64,000 bases of DNA, taken from assembly GCF_962719845.1 (NCBI RefSeq), contig NZ_CAUIYF010000011.1, positions 1-64,000 on the forward strand, given 5' to 3'. Origin of the DNA: Neisseria uirgultaei. Its GTDB lineage: Bacteria; Pseudomonadota; Gammaproteobacteria; Burkholderiales; Neisseriaceae. The notes below the pieces were generated by a model. That model was not told the DNA's origin. It saw only the letters and a list, made by a program, of their open reading frames with translations, and ran no database searches. Both the position numbers and the translations under genes were made by a program. Position 1 is the stretch's first letter; each line of letters starts with the position of its first letter. Shown piece by piece: positions 9,167-15,649 of this stretch.

Positions 9167-9227
9167 GTTGAAAGCTGACGGGATTGGGAATTTTTTAAAA
9201 CTATTTTAAGAGGTTTTTAAAATGGAT

Positions 9228-9947
9228 TTAATCAATACTCCGGCCATACCACTCAACACGGCCTATGATGGCGATGTCGTCTTGGGCATTGCTCAAATCT
9301 ATTTCAAACGGTGCGTAACGTGGATTTTCAGATGTTACAAGCAGTTTGCCCGGTATGCGTTGCACACGTTTGACAAAGAGGTCATTACCTATACGCAAGA
9401 CATATAGGCCGTCACGCGGGTCGGTTTTGGCGTGATTGATGAGAATGGAATCCCCATGATTGAGCACGCCCTCCATTGAATCGCCTTTAACGGTAATTAC
9501 AGACAGCTTTTCCGGCTGTTTGGTCACATAGTTGTCAATCCAATATTTCCGGAAAGCCAAGCAGAACAAAGGTTCTTCGCCGAAGACCGGTTCGCCATAC
9601 CCTGCTGCTGCGGCTACGTTGTAGCGCGGCACGAATACAAACTCTGACAAGTCGACAGGGTTGCCCATAGTGTCAGTAATTCCATCAGAATTTCTGCTTA
9701 CAGAGAATGCTCCGGCGTTTTCCGGCCTGGCTTTATCAAGATACGGTAAGCCTTTTCCGGTCAGCAGCCAGTTTAAATCACAACCGGTAACTTCTTGAAT
9801 TTTTACTAGGTAATCGGCTGTTGGGATAGCTCCCTCTTTCCAAACTCTATTAAATCCAGAAGCCGACATTTCTATTTTGTTATAGATGTCAGATGGCTTA
9901 GCCCCATGAGGCCAAAGAAATTTGAGCCTATCTAAAAAAGTATCCAT
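9228..9947 (-). CDS. Phage repressor with S24 (LexA-like) peptidase domain
   Basis: A 239-residue repressor. The N-terminal part (about residues 1-65) is a helix-turn-helix domain (SDIYNKIEMSASGFNRVWKEG). The C-terminal part is an S24 autopeptidase: Ala115-Gly116 cleavage site, nucleophile Ser157 in GDSMEG, general base Lys193 in LFVKRVQR. Such repressors hold Mu-like and lambdoid prophages silent and self-cleave on RecA activation. It is transcribed away from the ner-like gene, with a spacer of repeated operator-like sites between them. All key residues are present, so it is probably functional although the prophage is not. Confidence 0.9.
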   Translation of the reverse strand: MDTFLDRLKFLWPHGAKPSDIYNKIEMSASGFNRVWKEGAIPTADYLVKIQEVTGCDLNWLLTGKGLPYLDKARPENAGAFSVSRNSDGITDTMGNPVDLSEFVFVPRYNVAAAAGYGEPVFGEEPLFCLAFRKYWIDNYVTKQPEKLSVITVKGDSMEGVLNHGDSILINHAKTDPRDGLYVLRIGNDLFVKRVQRIPGKLLVTSENPRYAPFEIDLSNAQDDIAIIGRVEWYGRSID

Positions 9948-9967
9948 AGTAATCCTAATTTAACTCA

Positions 9968-10104
9968 TTTAAGCAAAACATTAAGCAAAAAAGAAACTCT
10001 TTTGCTTAAATAATATTACTCAAATAATCAATATTTTGTAAAAATAATTACGTTTTTGAGAAAAATATTTTAGCAAAAGAGTTGCAGGAAACTGTTTTGC
10101 TAAA
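9968..10104. promoter_or_regulatory. Phage switch region with repeated operator-like sites
   Basis: Between the divergent repressor and ner-like genes the motif TTTAAGCAAAA/TTTTGCTTAAA, or its variant TTTAGCAAAA, appears at 9968-9978, 9981-9990, 9999-10010, 10069-10078 and 10095-10104. These are the likely operators for the repressor and/or the Ner-like protein. The spacer is much richer in A+T than the flanking chromosome. Confidence 0.65.
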
Positions 10105-10168
10105 TATAATTCACTCACTTACTAAATAACGGCGGTTAATAAACCTACTTAATTAAGGAATTGCGAGA

Positions 10169-10192
10169 ATGAAAAAAAGCAAGAAACCATGA
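10169..10192 (+). CDS. Seven-codon leader peptide overlapping the ner-like gene
   Basis: ATG at 10169 has a good ribosome site (AAGGA, 9 bases upstream) and encodes MKKSKKP, then TGA. That stop overlaps the next ATG as ATGA at 10189. The ner-like gene itself has a poorer ribosome site, so translational coupling through this leader is plausible. It could also be an accidental short frame. Confidence 0.35.
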   Translation: MKKSKKP

Positions 10193-10431
10193 TTGATTGG
10201 CATCGTGCTGACATTGTGGCTCGTCTTAAAAAGGCAGGCTGGTCTGTAAGAGCGTTATCTATCGAGGCTAATTTAGCACCAAATACATTAGGGAAAGCTT
10301 TAGATGCTCCTTATCTGAAAGGCGAAAGAATCATTGCAGCAGCGATTGGAGTACCCGCAGAAGAAATCTGGCCATCTCGTTTTGAGAAACGAAACCATAA
10401 GCCAACCTTCCCAAGATCTATAAATAGATAA
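10189..10431 (+). CDS. ner: Ner/Nlp-like DNA-binding protein of a Mu-like phage
   Basis: An 80-residue protein similar to Mu Ner and Nlp/SfsB: WHRADIVARLKKAGWSVRAL, then SIEANLAPNTLGKALDAPYLKGERIIAAAIG, then IWPSRF. The helix-turn-helix occupies most of the protein. In Mu, Ner shuts down early and repressor transcription after induction. It lies between the repressor and the transposase gene as in Mu (c, ner, A). The operator-like AACTGTTTTGCTAAATA at 10430-10446 overlaps its 3' end and repeats the copy at 10090-10106. Confidence 0.85.
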   Translation: MIDWHRADIVARLKKAGWSVRALSIEANLAPNTLGKALDAPYLKGERIIAAAIGVPAEEIWPSRFEKRNHKPTFPRSINR

Positions 10432-10434
10432 CTG

Positions 10435-10476
10435 TTTTGCTAAATAGTTCCAAAAGAGTAACGCATTTAAGCAAAA
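10435..10476. promoter_or_regulatory. Second operator cluster before the transposase remnant
   Basis: TTTTGCTAAA at 10435-10444 and TTTAAGCAAAA at 10466-10476 repeat the motifs of the switch region just upstream of the MuA-like reading frame. They are consistent with Ner or repressor control of the transposase gene. Confidence 0.55.
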
Positions 10477-10492
10477 ATAGAAAGCGGAAAAA

Positions 10493-11230
10493 ATGAAAAT
10501 ATCTGCATCTGATATTGCGAAATTAGGAATTCCGAGCCTACCAACTGATAGACAAGGGATTGAATACCATGCCAAGAAAAATAATTGGCAACACTGTTTT
10601 GAGCAAATAGGAAGAGGCCGTCCTAAAAAACTGTATGAAATCGCTTTCCTCCCTGCCGAAATCCGAGCAGCCATCATGAAACGGCAGTCGGACGAGCTGG
10701 CGGAAAAGATGCCGAAAATGCTGCCCCAAGTCAGACCGGGGACGGCGATGTCGGCTCAGGCACTGGCTGAAGCGGCCAAGCTGTTGAACGAGAAACAACG
10801 GTCGGTGGCGGATGCGCGATGTGCGGTAGTGGCGGCGGTGTTGGGTATCAAATATCAATACGGTTGCTCTGCCAAGGCTGCGGTGGCTCAGTTTTTGGGC
10901 TTGCTGGCAGAAGGTAAATTGGACGCGGTTACGCTTGGGAATTTGGAAAAGGCCAATGACCGCAGCCGGTCGGCGAAGGTTGGCGAACGTACTTTAGACG
11001 GCTGGATATCTGCTTATTTGAAAGCGGAAAACGCGACGGAGCGGTTGGTGGCTTTGGCTCCGAAGGTAACTAAGGCGGTCAAGCCGATTGAGAGCTACGG
11101 TTGGTTACCAGCATTTATGCAATTTCACAATATTCCGTCCGCGCCAAAATTGGCACACAGCTACCGCCGGTTTGTGCAGTGGGCGGAAGCGGAAAATATG
11201 CCGGTCAATGATGCACGACCTTCACGAAAA
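10493..11230 (+). pseudogene. Mu-like transposase A, truncated before the catalytic core
   Basis: About 245 residues match the N-terminal DNA-binding part of MuA-type transposases. An HTH_Tnp_Mu domain comes first (LPTDRQGIEYHAKKNNW, then GRGRPKKLYEIAFLP), followed by the end-binding region finishing at SYRRFVQWAEAENMPVNDARPS. Full MuA is about 660 residues. Here homology stops at about 11228, where chromosomal DUS sequence begins; the frame continues by chance to 11395 through the nadC terminator. The DDE catalytic domain and everything downstream are missing, so transposition is impossible. Confidence 0.85.
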
Positions 11231-11260
11231 ATGCCGTCTGAAGAATCTTTCAGACGGCAT
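11231..11260. terminator. DUS terminator between transposase remnant and nadC
   Basis: Inverted DUS pair with a 6-base loop, 80 bases beyond the nadC stop. It marks the right junction of the prophage remnant. Confidence 0.7.
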
Positions 11261-11340
11261 TTCCTCCCTGAGGCAATAACCGGATTACGGTTAAGCGGTT
11301 CCTTGTCTGACATATCAGACAGCCGCCCGCACCCTAAACC

Positions 11341-12222
11341 TCATGCCACGAAATCCAAACCTATGTCCAACGAGCGGCTGCTGTGGGTCAGATAGCCGAG
11401 GGCGATGCCGTCCACGCCGGTTTGCGCCACGCGCTTCAGTCGGTCGAAGCCGATGCCGCCCGATGCTTCGCAATAGACGGTGTGGGGGTGGGCGGTTTGC
11501 GTGTGGCAGCGGTTTGCCGCTTCTTTCAGGGTTTCGTCGTCCATGTTGTCCAGCAAAATCCGTTCCGCGCCCGCCGCGATGGCTTCGTCCAGTTGTGCCA
11601 ATGTGTCCACTTCGATTTCTACACAAGTCAACGGTCCAACTGCCTGTTTTGCCTGCTGCACGGCTTGGGCGATACTGCCGCAATAGGCAAGATGGTTGTC
11701 TTTGATGAGTACGGCGTCGTCCAAGCCCATGCGGTGGTTTGTGCCGCCTCCTGCCCTGACGGCGTATTTTTGCAGGATGCGCAGCAGGGGGATGGTTTTT
11801 CGGCTGCACACGATGTCTGTACCGTATTCGGCGACTTCGACAACGGCACGCGCGGTGGCGGTGGCGATGCCGCTTAAGTGCGTGAGGTAGTTGAGCGCGG
11901 TGCGTTCGGCGGCGAGCAGCGCGCGGGCGTTGCCTTCGACGGCGGCCAGCGTCTGACCTGCGCAGACAGCTTGCCCGTCTTGAATTTCGGCTTGGAAGCG
12001 GACGCACGGATCCATCGTCTGAAAGGCGAGGCGCGCCAAGTCCATACCGGCGATAACACCGTCTTCGCGGCTGACGAGGAAGAGTTTGGCGGTTTTATCG
12101 GGCGCGATGACGGCGGCGGACGTAATATCGCCTCGCCTGCCCAAGTCTTCGCTCAAGGCTTGTTCCACCATAGGGCGCAACAGGGTGTCGGACAGGGGAA
12201 AGAGGGTGTTTTCAGACGGCAT
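11341..12222 (-). CDS. nadC: Quinolinate phosphoribosyltransferase
   Basis: Converts quinolinate and PRPP to nicotinate mononucleotide, the third step of de novo NAD synthesis. About 293 residues with family motifs: EDLGRRGDITSAAVI near the N-terminus, ALNYLTHLSGIAT, TRK-like CSRKTIPLLR, then GGGTNHRMGLDDAVLIKDNH, and the C-terminal EASGGI. The start at 12222 has AAAGGA six bases upstream. Its first four codons are a DUS (ATG CCG TCT GAA = MPSE), so the uptake sequence doubles as the start. The open frame extends further upstream into poorer sequence. Confidence 0.96.
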   Translation of the reverse strand: MPSENTLFPLSDTLLRPMVEQALSEDLGRRGDITSAAVIAPDKTAKLFLVSREDGVIAGMDLARLAFQTMDPCVRFQAEIQDGQAVCAGQTLAAVEGNARALLAAERTALNYLTHLSGIATATARAVVEVAEYGTDIVCSRKTIPLLRILQKYAVRAGGGTNHRMGLDDAVLIKDNHLAYCGSIAQAVQQAKQAVGPLTCVEIEVDTLAQLDEAIAAGAERILLDNMDDETLKEAANRCHTQTAHPHTVYCEASGGIGFDRLKRVAQTGVDGIALGYLTHSSRSLDIGLDFVA

Positions 12223-12278
12223 GGGGTTTCCTTTGTTGAAAAAGATTAATGTTGCACCGATGGGGCAAAACTTCATTT

Positions 12279-12342
12279 TATAGTGGATTAACAAAAACCA
12301 GTACGGCGTTGCCTCGCCTTAGCTCAAAGAGAACAATTCTCT
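12279..12342. repeat. Left part of a split Correia element (CREE)
   Basis: Begins with the terminal inverted repeat TATAGTGGATTAACAAAAAC and runs to TTCTCT at 12342. The matching remainder resumes at 13086. Left (64 bases) plus right (91) make 155, the size of the intact 156-base elements at 14167 and 31008. Confidence 0.85.
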
Positions 12343-12356
12343 CCGGCGTCATCTGA

Positions 12357-12833
12357 TTATTTTGAAATTGCCATTTCAATGACTTGCTCAACATAGTTGT
12401 TTTCCAAATCAATTACGTCTCCTTTTCTTTGATTTGATTTTTTTAGTTCATTATATGCATAAAAAATGACGATTTTCTTCCCTTCACAAAATAAATGTCT
12501 GTCGGATTTATTCATCATATACATACTTTCATTCCTTACGATGCCTTCACCATCTATAAAACTAAAACTATTCGGTATATTTCTTCGTTCCATTCCCGCT
12601 TCATATATTGACGATATCACTCCGGAAACGCTTCTGGTGATAATCTGTCCGGAATCAATATTACTCCACCATTCCTCTGATGCAAATAAGCCTTTGTCTT
12701 TTTTGATGCCAAAGATACTTTCGTCATTTAATGATAATAATCTTGTCTTTTCAATAAATTCTTTTTCTCTTTTCATGACTTTTTTAAAATCATAGATTAA
12801 ATACATATCATCATCCAAAATCAAATAACTCAT
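12357..12833 (-). CDS. Hypothetical protein, candidate immunity partner
   Basis: A 158-residue soluble, acidic-to-neutral protein (MSYLILDDDMYLIYDF... ending VEQVIEMAISK) with no recognised motif. Its composition is clearly more A+T-rich than the nad genes around it, suggesting transfer. Its ATG overlaps the stop of the preceding short frame (ATGA at 12830-12833), the arrangement typical of toxin tail/immunity pairs. The function is inferred only from layout. Confidence 0.7.
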   Translation of the reverse strand: MSYLILDDDMYLIYDFKKVMKREKEFIEKTRLLSLNDESIFGIKKDKGLFASEEWWSNIDSGQIITRSVSGVISSIYEAGMERRNIPNSFSFIDGEGIVRNESMYMMNKSDRHLFCEGKKIVIFYAYNELKKSNQRKGDVIDLENNYVEQVIEMAISK

Positions 12834-13075
12834 TTTACGTCTCCAATTTTTTCAAAATAAATAATCTGTTTCTCAAAAGTTTCTTTACCGCCAGCCCTAC
12901 CCAGTCCTGTATTGACTACCCCTTTCCCTTTATTCACATATGGCTTCCCTTGACCTTCAAGTTTAAATTGTACTTGTGTTTTTTCAGTCCATCCCTTATT
13001 TGTGCGAGGTAAATCTGGAAAAAGTTTGCCTGTGGCTGAGTTGCCTGTGGTGCCAATCTTTTTTAAAACTTCCAT
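12830..13075 (-). CDS. Candidate orphan toxin C-terminal fragment
   Basis: An 81-residue basic protein, MEVLKKIGTTGNSATGKLF, then repeated Gly/Lys stretches (QGKPYVNKGKGVVNTGLGRAGG). There is no secretion signal or delivery domain. The ATG at 13075 has AGGA five bases upstream; a TTG-started frame reaches 13096 inside the CREE. Low G+C, a tight overlap with the next gene and a short basic tail-like sequence make it look like a polymorphic-toxin C-terminus without its N-terminal part. The family is not identified, so toxicity is inferred. Confidence 0.55.
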   Translation of the reverse strand: MEVLKKIGTTGNSATGKLFPDLPRTNKGWTEKTQVQFKLEGQGKPYVNKGKGVVNTGLGRAGGKETFEKQIIYFEKIGDVK

Positions 13076-13085
13076 AGTTCCTGGT

Positions 13086-13176
13086 AAGGTGTTCAAGCAC
13101 CAAGTGAATCGGTTCCGTACTATCTGTACTGTCTGCGGCTTCGTCGCCTTGTCCTGATTTTTGTTAATCCACTATA
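13086..13176. repeat. Right part of a split Correia element (CREE)
   Basis: Starts at AAGGTGTTCAAGCACC and continues to the terminal TTAATCCACTATA. It is continuous with the left part at 12279-12342 if bases 12343-13085 are removed. Its last base overlaps an AGGTCGTCTGAA uptake-sequence variant. Confidence 0.85.
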
Positions 13177-13193
13177 GGTCGTCTGAAAACGGG

Positions 13194-14132
13194 CTAACGG
13201 CTGCCCAGCGGCAGTCCGATGTCCGAAATCAGCCTGTCGGGTAGGACGTCGTCGCGGAAGCGGTAAAGCTGCGCGGGACGGCCTTTGCTGCCCGATACGC
13301 CGGTATCCGACGGCTCGATGAGGTTTTGCTGCTGAATCTGGCGGCGGAAGTTTTGCTTGTGCAGCAATCTGCCGCTGATGGCTTCGACGCTGTTTTGCAG
13401 TTGCAGCAGCGTGAATTCGGGCGGCATCAGTTCGAAAATCACGGGGCGGTATTTGATTTTGGCGCGCAGGCGGGACAGGGCGGTCGCCAGTACGCGGCGG
13501 TGGTCGTGGCGCATGGGCCGCCCCGTGAGCGTGAAGTCGAAGTTTGCCTGCGGCTCGGCGGCTTCCGCTATCAGGCCGCTTTCATACAGCATTTCATAGC
13601 GTTGCAAAACGTATTCTTCCGACCAGTTTTCCGGTTCGACCCCCCAGCACAAGTGAATGCGCTTGAGCCGCTTTTGGCGCACTTCCTCCGTATCCGCCGA
13701 GTTTGCCCAAATGCGCAGGCGGCTGACGATGGCGTCGCGCTGCCCGCCATCGGTGTGCAAGTCTTCCCACGGGAAATAGCCGTAGCAGTCCTGCCATTTC
13801 GCATCCGGATGCAGGATGCTGTCGGCTGCCTCGCGCACCAGCCCCAGATAGCTGACGTACAAGACAGGCATGCCTTGCTCGTTGCGGCGGTGGGTATCAA
13901 CAAAGGTGTAAAGCTGTTCCACATAGCCCATGGGCTGCGAAGTTTGCTTGGCGACCCACAGCTTTACGCCTGCCTGCAGGGAATTGCGCAGGGGGGAGAG
14001 CGGGCCGTTGGGCAGGAGCGTGCCTTGGGCGACGGTCAATACCCGCAGGCCGCCGTCGGTAACGGCAATCAATACGGGAACCAGCTCGACGATGCTTTGC
14101 GGCGGGGCTTCGGCTTCGGGGTAGGCGTCCAT
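13194..14132 (-). CDS. nrtR: NrtR transcriptional regulator of NAD metabolism
   Basis: A 312-residue protein with a Nudix-like N-terminal domain (about residues 15-150; it lacks the canonical GX5EX7REUXEE Nudix box, as expected of a regulator) and a C-terminal winged-helix domain (RPVIFELMPPEFTLLQLQNS, then LHKQNFRRQIQQQNLIEPSD and KGRPAQLYRF). NrtR proteins repress NAD genes and respond to ADP-ribose or related ligands. It is divergent from nadA, with a long palindrome in the spacer, which supports direct control of nadA-nadB. Confidence 0.88.
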   Translation of the reverse strand: MDAYPEAEAPPQSIVELVPVLIAVTDGGLRVLTVAQGTLLPNGPLSPLRNSLQAGVKLWVAKQTSQPMGYVEQLYTFVDTHRRNEQGMPVLYVSYLGLVREAADSILHPDAKWQDCYGYFPWEDLHTDGGQRDAIVSRLRIWANSADTEEVRQKRLKRIHLCWGVEPENWSEEYVLQRYEMLYESGLIAEAAEPQANFDFTLTGRPMRHDHRRVLATALSRLRAKIKYRPVIFELMPPEFTLLQLQNSVEAISGRLLHKQNFRRQIQQQNLIEPSDTGVSGSKGRPAQLYRFRDDVLPDRLISDIGLPLGSR

Positions 14133-14166
14133 ACTCGGCTTTCTGCGGGTGGGAAAGGCTTTATTG

Positions 14167-14322
14167 TATAGTGAATTAACAAAAATCAGGACAAGGCGAC
14201 GAAGCCGCAGACAGTACAGATAGTACGGAACCGATTCACTTGGTGCTTGAGCACCTTAGAGAATCGTTCTCTTTGAGCTAAGGCGAGGCAACGCCGTACT
14301 GGTTTAAATTTAATCCACTATA
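14167..14322. repeat. Correia element, full length (156 bp)
   Basis: Complete CREE with TATAGTGAATTAACAAAAAT at the left end and TTAATCCACTATA at the right, plus the internal TTAGAGAATCGTTCTCTTTG region. It lies between nrtR and nadA, upstream of the putative operator. Confidence 0.92.
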
Positions 14323-14393
14323 AACCAAAGCGGCTTGTCGGAACAAGCAGGTCGGTTTTGCGGTATCGCAAACCTGTTTTCAGACGACCTTGC

Positions 14394-14420
14394 ATATTAT
14401 ACTCAAGTTGAGCATAATAT
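14394..14420. promoter_or_regulatory. Candidate NrtR operator upstream of nadA
   Basis: A 27-base palindrome: arms ATATTATACTCAA and TTGAGCATAATAT around a central G, with one mismatched pair. It lies 66 bases upstream of the nadA start and 262 bases upstream of nrtR. Position, symmetry and the neighbouring nrtR gene make it the likely NrtR site. Confidence 0.65.
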
Positions 14421-14485
14421 AAAACAGTTTAAAAAACAGGCGGCAAACCTTTATGCCGTCTGAAAACCAGCCACAAGGAAACATC

Positions 14486-15598
14486 ATGCAAACCGCCGCC
14501 CGCCGCTCGTTCGATTACGATATGCCCCTCATCCAAACACCGACTTCCGCCTGCCAAATCCGTCAGGCGTGGGCGAAGGTTGCCGACACGCCCGACCGCG
14601 AGACGGCAGGTCGTCTGAAAGACGAAATCAAGGTCTTGCTGAAGGAGACAAACGCGGTCTTGGTGGCGCATTATTACGTCGATCCGCTGATTCAGGATTT
14701 GGCTTTAGAAACGGGCGGATGCGTGGGCGATTCGCTGGAAATGGCGCGCTTCGGTGCGGAACACGAAGCCGGTACGCTGGTGGTGGCGGGCGTGCGTTTC
14801 ATGGGCGAGAGCGCGAAAATCCTCTGCCCTGAAAAAACGGTGCTGATGCCTGATTTGGAGGCGGAATGTTCTTTGGATTTGGGTTGTCCCGAAGAAGCGT
14901 TTTCGGCGTTTTGCGACCAACACCCCGACCGCACGGTGGTGGTGTACGCCAACACTTCCGCCGCCGTGAAAGCGCGTGCCGACTGGGTGGTAACGTCTTC
15001 GGTGGCGTTGGAAATCGTGTCGTATCTGAAATCGCGCGGCGAGAAGCTGATTTGGGGACCCGACCGCCATCTCGGCGACTACATCCGCCGCGAAACGGGC
15101 GCGGATATGCTGTTGTGGCAGGGTTCGTGCATCGTCCACAACGAATTTAAAGGGCAGGAGCTGGCGGCGTTGAAAGCGGAACACCCCGACGCGGTGGTGC
15201 TGGTTCATCCAGAATCGCCGCAAAGCGTCATCGAACTGGGCGACGTGGTCGGCTCGACCAGCAAGCTGCTGAAAGCCGCCGTATCGCGCCCTGAAAAAAA
15301 ATTCATCGTAGCGACCGATTTGGGCATCCTGCACGAAATGCAAAAGCAGGCGCCCGACAAAGAATTTATCGCCGCACCGACGGCGGGCAACGGCGGAAGC
15401 TGCAAAAGCTGCGCGTTCTGTCCGTGGATGGCGATGAATTCACTGGGCGGCATCAAATACGCCCTGACAAGCGGAAACAACGAAATTCTGTTGGACAAGA
15501 AGCTGGGCGAAGCCGCCAAACTGCCTTTGCAACGTATGCTCGACTTCGCGGCAGGGCTCAAACGCGGGGATGTGTTCAACGGTATGGGACCCGCCTGA
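14486..15598 (+). CDS. nadA: Quinolinate synthase A
   Basis: A [4Fe-4S] enzyme that condenses iminoaspartate with dihydroxyacetone phosphate to quinolinate. It is 370 residues from 14486, the ATG preceded by AAGGAA. A DUS ATG at 14453 could add 11 residues but has no ribosome site. Family motifs are present: LVAHYYVDPLIQDLA, VAGVRFMGESAKIL, VVYANTSA, and the iron-sulphur cysteines near SLDLGCPEEAF or ECSLD, GSCIVHN and GGSCKSCAFCPW. This is the metabolic NadA, not the meningococcal adhesin of the same name. It forms an operon with nadB. Confidence 0.96.
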   Translation: MQTAARRSFDYDMPLIQTPTSACQIRQAWAKVADTPDRETAGRLKDEIKVLLKETNAVLVAHYYVDPLIQDLALETGGCVGDSLEMARFGAEHEAGTLVVAGVRFMGESAKILCPEKTVLMPDLEAECSLDLGCPEEAFSAFCDQHPDRTVVVYANTSAAVKARADWVVTSSVALEIVSYLKSRGEKLIWGPDRHLGDYIRRETGADMLLWQGSCIVHNEFKGQELAALKAEHPDAVVLVHPESPQSVIELGDVVGSTSKLLKAAVSRPEKKFIVATDLGILHEMQKQAPDKEFIAAPTAGNGGSCKSCAFCPWMAMNSLGGIKYALTSGNNEILLDKKLGEAAKLPLQRMLDFAAGLKRGDVFNGMGPA

Positions 15599-15649
15599 TT
15601 TGCCGTCAATATTGCCGTTTCAGACGACCTCTCAAACAAGGACAACACC

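Larger units (their letters stand above)
8679..9227. other. Intergenic region and left edge of prophage remnant
   Basis: AT-rich sequence upstream of the ArsR gene (about 8735-8830) probably holds its promoter. A single DUS occurs near 8850. From about 9010 the sequence changes to two strong hairpins (listed separately) and then phage genes, so the left prophage edge lies somewhere in 9010-9170. No gene was seen. Confidence 0.45.

Noticed and set aside
9010..9170. Possible structured RNA (tmRNA or other) before the phage repressor
   Set aside because: The two hairpins fit ordinary terminators, and the sequence does not match the tmRNA ends or tag as I know them.
9222..9407. Plus-strand frame starting MDLINTPAIPLN
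   Set aside because: It is antisense to the 3' end of the phage repressor, whose peptidase domain is intact. No independent support.
10300..10677. Minus-strand 125-codon frame across ner and transposase
   Set aside because: It overlaps two phage genes with recognisable families on the plus strand and has no motif itself.
11231..11395. Last part of the transposase reading frame
   Set aside because: After about 11228 the frame runs through a chromosomal DUS terminator and the end of nadC in antisense. It is chance read-through, not transposase.
14453..14485. Upstream DUS ATG as the nadA start
   Set aside because: It has no ribosome site, whereas the ATG at 14486 follows AAGGAA. The extra residues MPSENQPQGNI are just translated uptake sequence.
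14486..15598. Interpretation as the adhesin NadA
   Set aside because: The sequence is quinolinate synthase with iron-sulphur cysteines and lies beside nadB. The trimeric autotransporter adhesin shares only the name.
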